Source: Hermodice carunculata
Taxonomy: Eukaryota > Annelida > Polychaeta > Eunicida > Amphinomidae
Reading direction: 5' to 3'
Assembly (NCBI GenBank): GCA_964020975.1
Contig: OZ026630.1
Span: 28,148,337 to 28,212,336, forward strand
Length of the DNA stretch: 64,000 nucleotides
Part shown: positions 1 through 14,106 of the stretch, piece by piece
Numbering within the stretch: the first letter of the stretch is position 1
Layout: each line of letters starts with the position of its first letter
Notes under the pieces: generated by a model
Told to the model about the DNA's origin: nothing
Seen by the model: only the letters and a program-made list of their open reading frames with translations
The model's database searches: none
Made by a program: the position numbers and the translations under genes

Positions 1-583
1 ACCTAAGAGATACATCTTTCTGCTGATTTCTAGCATCTCAAGCTGATTATTATGGCAAGACTACCTTAACCAGGTAACCAAGCAGCTCATCAAAAGTTAA
101 TCCAGAGTCATCTACTGCTTTTGCAAACCATTTTCCCAGCTGTGCATGCAAATGAGGGAACACATATGCACGGTTGTATGATATAACCTGTAAACATGGC
201 ATAATTTTGTACCTGTCTGAAATCCACTTTTAAAAGCCCAATGTCCGTATCTCCACATATTCAACATTACATGTCCATGGAAGCCGCCCTGTTTATCTGT
301 CTGCTCTACTTCCTGTGTGAGGAAGTTCATGAGCACACACTTCAGCTAACAGTTAAACTGTGAAAGTCTCAATTCAATTGAAACATGACTTTTTAGAGTG
401 TGGGTGGGGTGGGGAGAAGGAGTGGGGTGGAGAAAGGGGATGATACCACACTCACTACCAACTATGACCACATGTATGTCTAGAACTTGATTGGTCTTAT
501 CCTTCATGTTTATATCAGTTTTGTTTTTGTCTTAGTTTGCATAAAACCTCAACATTTCTACACTTTGCATCTTGTTGTTCCTG

Positions 584-977
584 TACTGTAAATTGCTTTA
601 ATTTTGCTGTACTCTTATTTTTGCGTATTTCGCTGATTTTTACAAAACTGTAATAATATGAACACAGTGAAATAGTATTTTTTAACATTGCTTGAATTGG
701 AATTATGTCCAAAATAGCAAAACTAAAACTACAGTGAAATGTCACAAACACAGAAACTTTGAAAACCTATATACAGTGGTACCTGCTGTATGCAACTACT
801 GCCGTGAGCAGCCACGCTGCTTTTTGTGGTCACCTTGCTGGGACACAAGAATCAGTTTCTTTATAAAGCTACCTGCAGTGACAGGTCACCTGCTGTATGT
901 GGCCACTTTTTCTTGACAGAAGGGGTGGCCACATACAGCAGGTACCACACTATTTTAAAATAAAGCAATTTGCAGTA
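584..977. mobile_element. TA-flanked MITE (CTGTAAATTGCTTTAAT family), interrupted by a second MITE
   Basis: The left end TACTGTAAATTGCTTTAATT and right end AAAATAAAGCAATTTGCAGT then A are inverted. The interior contains the ACAGTGAAATAGTATT block shared with copies at 49720-49922 and 52200-52408. The element is interrupted at 772-952 by another MITE. Confidence 0.8.
772..952. mobile_element. TA-flanked MITE (CAGTGGTACCTGCTGTATG ends), nested
   Basis: The left end CAGTGGTACCTGCTGTATG is repeated inverted at the right as CATACAGCAGGTACCACAC, each bordered by TA. TA duplication and CAGTGG-type ends suggest a Tc1/mariner-type non-autonomous element. It lies inside the 584-977 element and is therefore younger. 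Confidence 0.75.
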
Positions 978-1950
978 TTTCTGCAATACCCCAATGCTTA
1001 AACCACTCTAAGAGGAGAAAACTTCTTGAGACTGACCACCTGTTATATACCTCATTCTTAAGAGAAGGGCATGGTTCTTAAAGGCAGGTTTCACTTTAGA
1101 AGTATCAACAACAAAATCTCCATTCTGCCACATTCAGGTACTGCCAGAGACTAATCCCCCACATGTGCCTGCCTGTCAACTCCTATAACTTATCCTCCGC
1201 ATGAAGGCATAATTAAACCTTTTGTGATAATAAACAAGCTTACTTTTTCATGTTCAATACCAGCTTCCCCCATATCTGAGCCCACATATTCACTGAATAA
1301 AAATCCAACACTGCTCTTGCATTAACCCAATACTGCGAGCCTGATTACACATACTTAAGATCAGTATCCAGAAAATCTAGTTCCAAGAAGGCTGGGGGGG
1401 GGGGCCTGGTACTAGGTATTGACAAGGATAGGTAGTCTCCCTGGACCCTGGATGCCTTGATCCCTATTACCGTACATTTTACACACACGTTTTCCAAAAA
1501 TTTGGGGGTCAAAATTTTACACTTGGCCAATTACTTGCATTAAACTTCTACATTTTCCACTCATACAGTGTCAGATCCAGTTAAATTTGCCAATTTTTGT
1601 CATAAGTAAAGCAAGTTTTCTCACTTTTTTTAACGGGGTCAACATTTGAGGTGGAGTGCATGAAATCATGAGTCATAACTTTACACAGGGTGCAAAATAG
1701 AGGTCATTCTTGTAGCACCTATATACCTTACACTACATAGGTAGTGCTCCCCCCTCCAACTAGTGGATCAAACAGAAATCTATTCAAAGCCAATGTACTA
1801 ATTTGTTCTGAAAGGTACAGTTTCTCATCCAGTTGATTAAGATTGTGTTCTCTCTATCCCTGGTCCATATTACCCTCAGCTGCCCATCTTTTTCTTGCTG
1901 AAAGAAAAACATTTATCATGAGAATTTGAGCAGAAACTCATCATGATAGC

Positions 1951-2161
1951 AGGATCCTAAGTCCATAGCTTTCCCTGGGTGAGGGTATGCTAGCATTCTA
2001 AGTCCATAGCTTTCCCTGGGTGAGGGTATGCTATCATCCGATGTCCATAGCTTTCCCTGGGTGAGGGTATGCTTGCATCCTAGCCATGTCCATAGCTTTC
2101 CCTGGGTGAGGGTATGCTATCATCCTATGTCCATAGCTTTCCCTGGGTGAGGGTATGCTAT
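1951..2161. repeat. 41-bp minisatellite, 5 copies
   Basis: Unit core GTCCATAGCTTTCCCTGGGT followed by GAGGGTATGCT. Copies start at 1961, 2002, 2043, 2088 and 2129; one spacing is 45 bp. Confidence 0.95.
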
Positions 2162-3810
2162 CTCCCACCTCCTATTACAACCAGACATTGTGTCAACCTC
2201 AAGCTATGTATGATTGGGGCAACAGTTAACAGAATTTTCACTGGTATTTAAAATTGTCTCTTTGAAATAAAAATTGTCTAAATACATTGTGTAAACATAA
2301 CAATTTCCCACAAATAAACAAGTTCTCTTGCCTCCAAAGCTCACTAAGCTCCATACTATCCCTACCAAACTAAGACTGGAGAAAACACACAGATTGGTCA
2401 AAAGACTAAAAATTATCTTTGTGTGTAATCTGGTATTTAAACAACCCCCTCCCCCAGCAGGACTCACTTTTGACTATAAGGCAAGCAAGAACAGAGTCAG
2501 GAGGGCTGGAGTTGTGTATTCCCATTACAAGTAGTTTCCATTGTAACTTGCAAATGAACAACTTCAAAACCACTGCATCCAGAAACACAGCATTTGCTTC
2601 AGGGTAAACCTGAGCACTGGAAATTTGACTTCATTAGCCTCAAGTGCATTCACGGTTACTTTAACATACAATCCAACAGGAATACGCACAACTCTTGCCC
2701 GCAAAAAAAATGTGTATTGGGTTGTGTATTAAGCTAACACACACCAAACTGCTATTGGTGACTATACTGTGGCATTGGGCTAACATGAGTCACATTGCTG
2801 GTGTATGTGTGGCTCCTAGACTAGACTGGTGTGTACACTGACAGCTGATCCAACAGCACGTCTCTCTTTATCATGCCAAGTTGGCCAGCTACACTGTGCC
2901 TTCTTCCTTCTTTTGTACATCCTATTGACTCAGCTACAACACATTCCTTCACCTGGATGTATTTCTTTTCATCAAAGTTCAAACAAATAATTTTTTTCAT
3001 TCATGAAATAAATCAAATATAACTAGAACGATCATCATGGCTGAAGTATTGCTTCCTGTGCTGTCTGAAGTAAGCAGGTAACTGTGACCAATGGAGTCCG
3101 ATAGGTTCTATTGATCAAATCACTGATAAATTCAATAGAGCAATTAAATGTTACTTAAACTGACCAGCAAGGAGAAAATAAATCCACATGTGAATTGAAG
3201 TTTCTCCTTGTAAACATTTCTGAAAAATCCACTACCTCACATCAGTTCATAGCATCTTATATGAACAGCACCCACCTTCCAGATGGTGACAGGAATGCAA
3301 TCCATAAAATCTAATATGAATAGCATTTACCTTCCATATAGTGACAGAAATGCACTCTATAAAATCACATACATGTACATGTAAATGTACAATAAGGGTC
3401 CCATAGAAACCTGTATTCAGTATCCTACATAAAACCAAACAAATGTGGTCTACAACAATGAACATACACAAGTACTCAATAACTAAGGTTAAGGATGGGT
3501 TAAAGAGTTATGATAAGATATAGCATTAATAGAATACATTATCCTTGGCCATCCTCAGTTTTTCTTTAGTAATTCATTCATGCCATGCAAAAGTTTCCTT
3601 CTTGAGCCTAAGTGAACCCCTGACCTTGAGCAAGGTCACCCATCTGCATCCATAGATCAAGATCACCAATTTCAATCCCAACCTAGTTGGTGAGCCACAT
3701 CAAGGTCAAAATTAACAATACCTAACTATAAAGAATCTCCACAGGTACTTTCCTAGTAACATTCAATAGTAACCATAGGCCTAGGATCCACAGAGAACAC
3801 AAGCCAACAA

Positions 3811-3990
3811 AATGGCCCCTCTCTAATAAGGCCCCCTCAGGTGAAGCCACCTTCACTACAAAGGCCACTTCTCCATGCCACAAAACTGGTATTTCCATTA
3901 AATATTGTCTATCTCAAGAGAGGCCACCCTTCTAATGTGGCAACTTTTTGGTTGCATCTGGGGCTGCCTTATTAGAGGGGGACCACTGTA
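3811..3990. mobile_element. MITE with CCCCTCTAATAAGGC inverted ends
   Basis: The left end CCCCTCTCTAATAAGGCC and right end GCCTTATTAGAGGGGGACC then ACTGTA are inverted. The right end has the CAGTGGTCC-TA terminus of mariner-type MITEs; the left terminus is worn away. Confidence 0.65.
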
Positions 3991-5750
3991 TGTCAAGTTG
4001 ACCTTTCAAGGTCACTGCAGGTAATAATTAGCCACATCAAAAGAAACCCTTCAGGTACTTCCATAAAAATGTACCCATCACCCTATGATTCACCATTGCT
4101 TAGACAGACAAATGCCAATTGTCAGATTCCTTTAACACTATATGGACAGCCTGTCAGGAGATGATGCATAAATATTTAAAAATCCATAAACAGACAGATA
4201 GTTGGCAGAGACAGCTAGGGTGAAATAAGAATCTGGTCCATCCCAAATGCCAGCCTCATCAAAATCTGATGAAACTGGGGTGTCAGTCCTCTTGAGGTAT
4301 TCTTGTAATGTCATCCCCTTGGCCACCACTCAAACTGCCTTCAAGAAAATACTTTATAAAATGTTCATTAAAAAGTACCAAAGTCATCAGAAGAGCTGGC
4401 TTCACCTGGTCCATGCTCAGATAAACCTGTACCAAAAATTTGTTTGAGCTGTGGTGGGTACTTTTAGCTATCATGGTGACATCAACAAGATGGACAATGT
4501 ATGGGATGGCAATACCATCTGACACTTAATGTATCAAGGGTGAAAAATTATAAAGACCCATTTATTTGACATGGACTATGAAAGTGGTCATGTGTTGACT
4601 GATTGAGTCACTTGTCCTGACACAGATGTAGAATTATACTTCCTTTTCGTGGGTGACCAGTACTCTGTACCTTACATATGGCACCACAGAATCAACTGCA
4701 CTTGGCAATCTGCAATTATTTTCAACTTAATCTATGTCATACTGTTGCAGAATAATTCAACTGCCATTTTTTTGTCAGTCTAGGTCCATATGATAACTGT
4801 AGTACAACTGAAATACAAAAACCACTCAGCAACATCACTCGCACTGTATACAATCCTAAAGAACTAAATAAAAAAAAAACATTCAGGCACCAAGTGGGAT
4901 CCAACCGGCATGTAAATCAACTGAAAAGTTTACACATATTTTTCAATGACCAGAGACAGCCATTTTCCAATAGGGCTCTGGTCTGTCCACAGGTACATCC
5001 CTATAAAAGTTTGGTGACACTGCAGTCAATCCTTCTTGATATAATGCAGTAACATTGTCCCCTTGGGAATGACACTTTGTCCTCCGTGTAAATACTTTAA
5101 AAAAGGAGAAAAAAAACACACAACACAGTGGAAACTGCTTTTTCACAGGCATCAGGTTCATCTTCAGGTACATGTCTCACTAAAAATTTGGTAAGGCTGC
5201 TGTGGATTCTTTTTTTTTTTTTTCTTTCTTTTCTTTTTTTTGGACATGGTGTACATCAGCATTGACAGACAGATGGACAGACCGCAGGACAATGCTAGAG
5301 ATGTTACTACTTCAAGCACTTTATATGCCAAAGGTAATAAAAAGTTGGGTATCTGGCTAAAATCCAAAGATTACATTCATAAACCAATTCATTTTTCTGT
5401 ATACTGGACAAGGTACCCATGAGGGACCTTGTCTTCCTGGTTCATTCAAACCAAGTCAACCAGGCATAATATGCACCCAAGTGTACACATATTCAGTCCT
5501 ATGCAAACAGACCACAGTAGCACACATTCATGGTACTGAACAGCCTGCCATGACTTGGCCAATACAAAGTCATGACTGGGGTACAGCTTTCACTGGTTTG
5601 CATATTCATTCCAACATACATATGCTGTCTCACAGATGACTGTTTGAACAGGTACTGCAGCACAGTTGTGCCATTGATGCCTGGTGTTTGCAGGCTACTG
5701 TCACCTTGCAGACACTTACATGACTGCAGTTCATACTGCTGTGGCCTGCT

Positions 5751-7075
5751 TGACATCACTGCAATACAGCCCACTTTGGCCTGGTTGACAAGTACATCAC
5801 TGCAATACAGCCCACTTTGGCCTGGTTGACATGTACATCACTGCAATACAGCCCACTTTGGCCTGGTTGACATGTACATCACTGCAATACAGCCCACTTT
5901 GGCCTGGTTGACATGTACATCACTGCAATACAGCCCACTTTGGCCTGGTTGACATGTACATCACTGCAATACAGCCCACTTTGGCCTGGTTGACAAGTAC
6001 ATCACTGTAATACAGCCCACTTTGGCCTGGTTGACAAGTACATCACTGTAATACAGCCCACTTTGGCCTGGTTGACATGTACATCACTGCAATACAGCCC
6101 ACTTTGGCCTGGTTGACAAGTACATCACTGTAATACAGCCCACTTTGGCCTGGTTGACATGTACATCACTGCAATACAGCCCACTTTGGCCTGGTTGACA
6201 TGTACATCACTGCAATACAGCCCACTTTGGCCTGGTTGACATGTACATCACTGCAATACAGCCCACTTTGGCCTGGTTGACATGTACATCACTGCAATAC
6301 AGCCCACTTTGGCCTGGTTGACATGTACATCACTGCAATACAGCCCACTTTGGCCTGGTTGACAAGTACATCACTGTAATACAGCCCACTTTGGCCTGGT
6401 TGACATGTACATCACTGCAATACAGCCCACTTTGGCCTGGTTGACAAGTACATCACTGCAATACAGCCCACTTTGGCCTGGTTGACATGTACATCACTGC
6501 AATACAGCCCACTTTGGCCTGGTTGACATGTACATCACTGCAATACAGCCCACTTTGGCCTGGTTGACAAGTACATCACTGCAATACAGCCCACTGTGGC
6601 CTGGTTGACAAGTACATCACTGCAATACAGCCCACTTTGGCCTGGTTGACACATACGTTGCTGCTATACAGCCTACTGCGCATGGTGGATATGTGTGACT
6701 TTTACAGCCTACCGTGCCTGGTTGACACATAAGACTTCTACAGCCAACTGTGCCTGGTTGACAGCCAACTGTGCTTGGTTGACACACACAACTTTAACAG
6801 CCAACTGTGCCTGGTTGACTTATGACTTATACAGTCTGCTGTGCCTGGTCGGCACATACATGACTGTTATATATACAGCCTGTGGTCTGATAGACCAATA
6901 CACCACTATCATACAGCCTAGTATAGCCTGCTTGGCAAGTATGACTGCTGTAAAGCTTACTGTAGTCTTGCTGGCACACATTCATAACTCTTGTACAGCC
7001 TCCTGTGGACTGGAAGGTGCATACATGAATTTTATACAGCCAACTATGGCATGGTTGGCATACAGGAATTAATGG
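5751..7075. repeat. 41-bp minisatellite, about 22 regular copies plus a decayed tail
   Basis: Unit ACATCACTGCAATACAGCCC + ACTTTGGCCTGGTTGACATG + T. It is regular to about 6655, with two linked variant sites (GCAA/GTAA and ATGT/AAGT) forming a mixed order. From 6655 to 7075 the motif TACAGCC..CTG..TGGTTGACA decays into diverged copies. Confidence 0.97.
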
Positions 7076-10000
7076 CACCGATACAAGTCTCCGCTGGTTC
7101 CCTGCTGATGCCCTGATTTTATATATAAAGGCTAATAAAGCCTAAAATTTTCTACTAAATTTAAAATTTTATGAATATGATTTGTTCCTAAAAGAAAATC
7201 AATTGTTATAATTGTTATACTAATTCAGAACTCCATAGTTTCTCAGTGAGTAGTATGGAATAGGACCTTGCTCTTTTAATATCGAACTTGATAGTGTTCA
7301 AACGGTACATGGGCTTACAGATTTGGGTTTGTTAAGTTTCTCTTTATATTAGAAATAATATAATTTCTGCAGCTGGCCAACTGTATATTCCCTGGCAGGC
7401 TGATATGGATTACTGTGGCATGGTAGGCTTTTACCAAAGAGATCATTAAAAACATAAACACTTATTACTAGGTCCATATTGCTCCTTTCCTTGACCAGAT
7501 GACCGTCTCTATTTATATGAAACCTGTTGTGAGAAATACAGACAAAATGCTCCAACAGTTGGCTACATGTTCTCCACCACACTCAGGCAACTAGCCACAT
7601 TCCATACCCAGAATGGTGTGTGTTACTAATAAATTACAGGATGCATAATTACAGTATCTTATATGTATATGGGATTATGAATGAACTAACAGAAGCGACA
7701 TGTATAGATTTTCCTCCCAGAAATGTTTCTGAAGGACTCCATCTGCCTGCAGACTCCATGCATACATACATTTTAACTGAGTCATGGCAGTGGAATCAAT
7801 ATATACAATTGACAGGCCTTACAGTGATAAGCCACTCATACATATGGTACAGTAAAACACATCAGCATCACATATGTATAACAAGCCAGTCTATACATGT
7901 ACATTGTACTGGTCTCTCCAGGTGGCCCTGTGTCACATGCCTGTACCTCAGTATGGCCTGACTGACATACCAGATAAGCAACATTCCACTGTTTCCTGGT
8001 TTACCAATTCCATGTGGCCTATACTCATTCACACAGTATCCATCTCCATGCTGCTGTAATGGAAATGACGATGGCAGCCAGTCCTGACTTTGATAGCCAA
8101 CAATGCCTAGCATATATGATATGGGTCAGGTGCCTTCCTGTCATCTGGCCCTGTGAGCTCTCTCAACCTCCTGAGAGGTTCCAACTGAACAGACCTGCTA
8201 ACACGTAATCTGGCACACATACACCCTGTGATATTATCACCGCTGTTTCCTTACCTTTCACATCACTTCAGTTAAAATCCTGCTGTACACAGGCTCACTC
8301 AGTCAACAGTATCCAACACTGATCTAATGCCAGTGTTCTACATGCATAGACATCCAGTGTATGCTGAGACAAGAGCTGCTGTCAATTACACATGCCCACA
8401 TACAATACAGGAGTCCCTGTGGCATGAAGTAAATCCACATGGAGGGGGTGACCTCAGCTATCACGTATCTTTCGTAGAGCACACAGGCAGGATATACCTC
8501 TCCACCCAGCACACACACATGCACTCCCAACCAGGTCACCACAACCACTAATGCGACTCTGTTTCCTGATTGGCTAAAAAGTAAGTTGGGCACTGGGGGA
8601 GATGGCAACAAAACTAAGAATACATGCAATTCCAATCGGTCTGGTGGTCTTTTATGTTTTTATTCTTTTTTTTTTTTTCTTCCTTTTGGGGGGGGGGGGA
8701 AGAACACCTATTTGGCACCTAAGCAACTGCTAGAGAGGTAGAAAAAGGGAGCATTACTGACTACTATTCAAAAGGCATCCATCCTGTGTGCACAAGTAGG
8801 CCAGAGCATTGAAGCATATACCTAATGTTTATATTACAAATTTTGGCCTTCCACCCCACACCCCCAAGGGTTTGGACAACCATTCAAAGGTACAAAGGAA
8901 AAGGGTGACTTTCCAATGGCCAGGTATTGAAATACACTGGAGTGTGAAACTAACAGTGCCAATTACTCTGACAGGATAAAGGTCCATATCCCAGTTATTA
9001 AACACGAATCTCAGTTCACTTGACCTCTGTGCTTTGCATGTCAATTGATTTTTTCTTTCCATGAACTACACGTTATCTCCAAAATGGTTCCCAAGTAATA
9101 AGTATGTACACGATTTATGCAAAAAGGGTCTTCTATCAAGCTTTTGCTCATAATAAGGCTGGCAAATAATTATTTGTGTTCAACCTTAAAAAAAATGATA
9201 GGGAAAGCCCATCAATCAAGTGCAAAACCACATGACATAAATATGGGAATTTTTTATACATTGAACAAATACTGTCAAGATACTTATTTCTGTGTGTATA
9301 AATTTCCCCTTTTTCTTTCTTTTCTTTTTTTTCTTTTTTTTTTTTCTTGGCATTTCAGCCACCTAACTGAAGTTTTACTTTCATTATTTTGGACATACCT
9401 CACATTTTACCCATGTTTAAATATTTATATTGCATTTTTATTGGAAGTTTTGTGCAATATGCAAAAGTAAAAACACGGCAAAATCAAGTGAATATACAGT
9501 ACCAATGTCAGAGTCACTCGCTGGACAGTTTCCTTGTTTGTGTCTGAATTTGGTTTATAATGACAAAACATTTCGAACAGGAAGCACTGTATTCCTGCAG
9601 CAACTGGTTGTAATGAATTGTCCTAAGAATCAATAACAGTAATCCCTCATTTGAAAGGCCACTGTAATAAGACCCCACATGGTTTTAACACCTTATTTAC
9701 CGGCCCCCAGTGCTATATTTCTCATGTTATCGACCTGCCACCAGGGACCACCTGCTTCATGATACCACTTCTGGACTGGGCCTCAGGGTGGTCCCTCAGA
9801 AGAGGAAGCACTTCGTACATGGACTCAATACAATTTCAAAAATCTGTCAATTCAACATTGTTTGAAAGCTGGACTGATAGCCCTACTGAGAACAGCCATG
9901 AACACCAATCATCCATACAGATTTACATGTATGTTATGTATGTTAGCATACAGCAACCTGCAATGGATCATACACATATGTATCACCCCATCTACAATCT

Positions 10001-10258
10001 TCTTTGTGAAGTCCACTTTCACTGAGTCCAATTTGTTGTCTGGTGATATTATTATGTGTTAGCGACAGATGGATTTGGTGACTTGTGTCCTAACTCCTTA
10101 TATTCTTCAAGTGCTTCTTTCTTGTTTTACAAGTTCATCCTCATTGCACTGGACACAGCCAAACACAGATCCAAATTCTACATCCGTCAAGACTGGGACC
10201 AATAACCATTATTCCCTGCACAACTATGAAACTCTTCTCTGCCAGTCGAGCAGACAGG

Positions 10259-11170
10259 GCTGTCCACATAATCCATTCTAGTCTGAGTGTCCCCATTCTG
10301 TGAACAGTCATGCAGACAGGACTGTCCACATAATCCATTCTAGTCTGAGTGTCCCCATTCTGTGAACAGTCATGCAGACAGAACTGTCCACATAATCCAT
10401 TCTAGTCTGAGTGTCCCCATTCTGTGAACAGTCATGCAGACAGGGCTGTCCACATAATCCATTCTAGTCTGACTGTCCCCATTCTGTGAACAGTCATGCA
10501 GACAGGACTGTCCACATAATCCATTCTAGTCTGACTGTCCCCATTCTGTGAACAGTCATGCAGACAGGACTGCATACATAATCCATTCTAGTCTGAGTGT
10601 CCACATCCTGTGAACAGTCATGCAGACAGCGATGTCCACATAATCCATTCTAGTCTGAGTGTTCCCATTCTGTGAACAGTCATGCAGACAGGACTGTCCA
10701 CATAATGCATTCTAGTCTGAGTGTTCCCACTCTGTGAACAGTCGTGCAGACAGCGCTGTCCACATTATCCATTCTAGTCTGAGTGTTCCCACTCTGTGAA
10801 CAGTCATGCAGACAGGACTGTCCATATTATCCATTCTAGTCTGAGTGTCCCCATCCTGTGAACAGTCATGCAGACAGGGCTGTCCACATAATCCATTCTA
10901 CGAGTGTTCCCACTCTGTGAAAAGTCATGCAGACAGAGCTGTCCATATAATGCATTCTAGTCTGAGTGTCCCCACTCTGTGAACAGTCATGCAGACAGGA
11001 CTGTCCACATAATCCATTCTAGTCTGAGTGTTCCCATTCTGTGAACAGTCATGCAGACATGACTGTCCACATGATCCATTCTAGTCTGAGTATTCCCATT
11101 CTGTGAACAGTCATGCAGACAGGATTGTCCATATAATCCATTCTAGTCTGAGTGTCCACATTCTGTGAAC
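10259..11170. repeat. 62-bp minisatellite, about 15 copies
   Basis: Unit contains CTGTCCACATAATCCATTCT, AGTCTGAGTGTCCCCATTCT and GTGAACAGTCATGCAGACAG. Early copies are exactly 62 bp apart; single-base variants and one short deletion (near 10900) occur. Confidence 0.97.
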
Positions 11171-12770
11171 AATACTCCATCAACAAACATGTCAAAATCA
11201 AGGTAATTCCAGCAGACAATTAATGACCTGAGAAAGACTTGCCAAATTTTATTTCTGGGTGGTATGTTTCATGCAGTCTTCATTGCAAATTTTCTCTTCA
11301 TACATTTTTATGTCATTAAAAATACACCTGAAAACTTAATCTAACCTTCTCTCCATCAGAAAAAAATGAACTGAACATTGTGTGTGTGTACAAACAGCAA
11401 ATTCATTGTATATTTACCCACATACCAGAGGATCACATGTTTTACAAGTGGACGGAAGTGACAGAGTCCTTCTTTTTTTTCATGGCTTAAAGTGATTACC
11501 CGCATCAATCTAACCAATGGGAGACTATGGTGACAGGTAAATGGTCCTCCACTACAATTTATTTATATAGATTAAAAGGCAAGTAAATTACACTTAGCCA
11601 ACATGAAATAACTTCTGATCAATAATAAGACTACCTTCTTTCCTTTGTTATAAAATACACCATTAGAAATGGAAGTTCACACTGCCTGTTAGTAGTAGAA
11701 AACTGTGTGAATTTCCGTCTTTTTTTTTTTTTTTTGCACACAGTAAGGTTTAAAGTGATGCAAGATATCTTCCAGGACTGTTGTGGTAAAATTGTATACA
11801 TTAAAATGACATTAAGACTTCAAAAACATTTAAAAGATGCAGCATTTTGTGACATGGACATGCACAGACTATGGCCCTATTCTTCCCACATCATTTCACT
11901 ATTTTGACACTCAAATGTTGTTAACCCTTCATTATAATATAAAACTTAAATGTGACATGAAAGCAAGTTCATGAAAAAAGATTGCCTTTTGAGGGTTAAT
12001 CTATGTTCCTCTCTTAGCATATCAATATCAAGGTCAATTCTATGATATGTTATATATACACAGTGGAAGTGCCACTCCATTTACATTTTAATACAAGTAT
12101 CTAATTTGGGGTACAAAGTCGAAAAGTCCAATTACAGGGTTATTTCGTATATTTTTTAAAATCTTTTTTCCCTGGTAAATGTCATAGCAACTTTAACTTG
12201 GGCACTATAATTTGCTTGTAACCACATCTACATGGTTGGCGTGCATAACATTTGGCTGCGAGCCAGGCTTCTGGCCAGGACTGATGTCTACATCATGGTC
12301 TGGGTGGCAAATCCCAGTCTCAATCAGATATTGCTAGGTTTTATGTGCATGGCCTTTGTGGCTGCAAGGTTCAGCAGCCTTATCAGACGGTATGTACCTT
12401 TGTTCCTGGGACCACACTGGTCAAGGATCCCTCAGCTCAACCTCAGCCAATATTACTGATAAAAAGTACTGTTGATAAAAGAAACCCTATACAATGGAGT
12501 TTACATTTTTTTTATTTTAAACCTACAATAGGAGTATAATTGTGACTTGAAAAAAATGCAATAATAATAATGGTGATACCGTATTTGGTCCAACAGTAGC
12601 ACACCATGCAAAAGAGAAAAATTCTTTGATCAAACTTGGCTATTGTGACATTGTGCAACTTAGATTCTTCTCAATTTGAAATAATTATAGACTTTACAGG
12701 GCATAGGAAGTCTGCAAAGCTAAACTACCATAAGTACTGTCTGCCTTTTCAATAGGGGTCATTTAAAAAA

Positions 12771-13578
12771 ACAAGAGGACTGTGACAGTCCTGTGCTGAG
12801 CTGACATGTACATACACCCTTGCAATTTTTTATGATTTGCCCCACAAAAGAACAAAGAAATTAATAACAAAATCTAAAAATCAATGGAGCATGTTCATTT
12901 AAAGAAATCTGCTAGAGACCCACCCAAGATACATTGCCACCAAGTTTAAAGTCAAACTGACGGATGTTTCGCAGAAAAAGTCAAAACTGAATTAACATTA
13001 GACTGCCCATTGACTTACATAGTAATCAATAGGAAAAGTGCATTTACCGGCAAGTACCCAAATTGAAAAAATCGTGAAAAATCAGGAATCCACACCACTG
13101 CCTCCTAATGACCACTTTGTTTGGCCCTTTCACAAAAAAAAAAAAAAAAAACATATCCACCAAGTTTCAGCTTAATCTGAGTGACAGTTCTGGAGAAGAA
13201 GTCAAAATTAGTAATGACACACAAAAAATCATGAAATTTTTTTAATCGCAGTGCCACCTGGTGAACAATTTCAGAATTTGGAGTCCCTAGGAGTGTTCCT
13301 GTGTAATATCAAAGCAATCAGGTGAGCAGTTTCAGAAAAGAAGGTTTATTAAGATTTGCCTCCCCCCCCCAAAAAAAAACAACAACAACAAAAGCTAAAA
13401 ATATCTAAAAATCAATGCACTGTGACCATTTGAACAAATCTGCTAGAGACCCACCCGAGGTACATTGCCACCTAGTTCGAAGTGAATCTGGCTGATGGTT
13501 TTGGAGAAGAAGTGGATTGTTGACAACAGACGATGAAGGACCATAAGATAAGCTCAGCTAATGACAAGTCAGCTGAGC
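12771..13578. mobile_element. Pearl/Helentron-like hairpin-ended element, copy C
   Basis: It starts ACAAGAGGACTGTGACAGTC, which folds as AGGACTGT-G-ACAGTCCT, followed by GTGCTGAGCTGAC. It ends in GACAAGTCAGCTGAGC, nearly complementary to that start motif. The interior has two diverged core repeats (contact phrases CTAGAGACCCACCC and GGAGAAGAAGT). The microsatellite is reduced to ACAGACGATGAAGGACC. Confidence 0.7.
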
Positions 13579-13665
13579 AAAAAATATGGGAAAAAATTAA
13601 TGTTGCATGTGGAGTCCATCAAAAATAAAGGTGGGGCATGTATCTATTAGAGTGTGCACTACTAC

Positions 13666-13678
13666 TGGAATAATAATG

Positions 13679-13741
<63 letters not shown>

Positions 13742-13742
13742 G
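13666..13742. repeat. (AAT)n microsatellite
   Basis: About 75 bp of uninterrupted AAT/TAA repeats after one GAT-containing start. Confidence 0.98.
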
Positions 13743-14106
13743 TAGCCCTCAAGAACAAAAATGAGAAAAAGAGTGTGCAGCACTATGAGAAGAAAAAATG
13801 TTGTTTTGACTATATGTCTAGTGTAAATGATACTAGTACTGTTCTCACCCTGGCATAAACCTAAGCCATCATAAAATGTATTGATGTCAAATAAAAGCAA
13901 ATTATCAATTATGAAATATGTTACCATAGTCCCACATCCTGATATTCACTGACATAAACTGACCCTGTAGTATGTTCAATTCACACAGCTGTCAATTCTG
14001 CATGTAGATTAAGTAAATAGGTATGTCTCATTCCAGCAATGGGCTTTTATGACAGGACAAATGTGATCATACGTGTTTCTTCAAACCATCTAAATTTCAT
14101 CCAGGA

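Noticed and set aside
9651-10025. 124-codon plus-strand frame
   Set aside because: It overlaps a repeat scrap (GGCCACTGTAATAAGACCCC) and shows no domain.
5751-11170. CRISPR-like regular arrays
   Set aside because: The units are head-to-tail tandem repeats with no unique spacers, in a eukaryotic intron.
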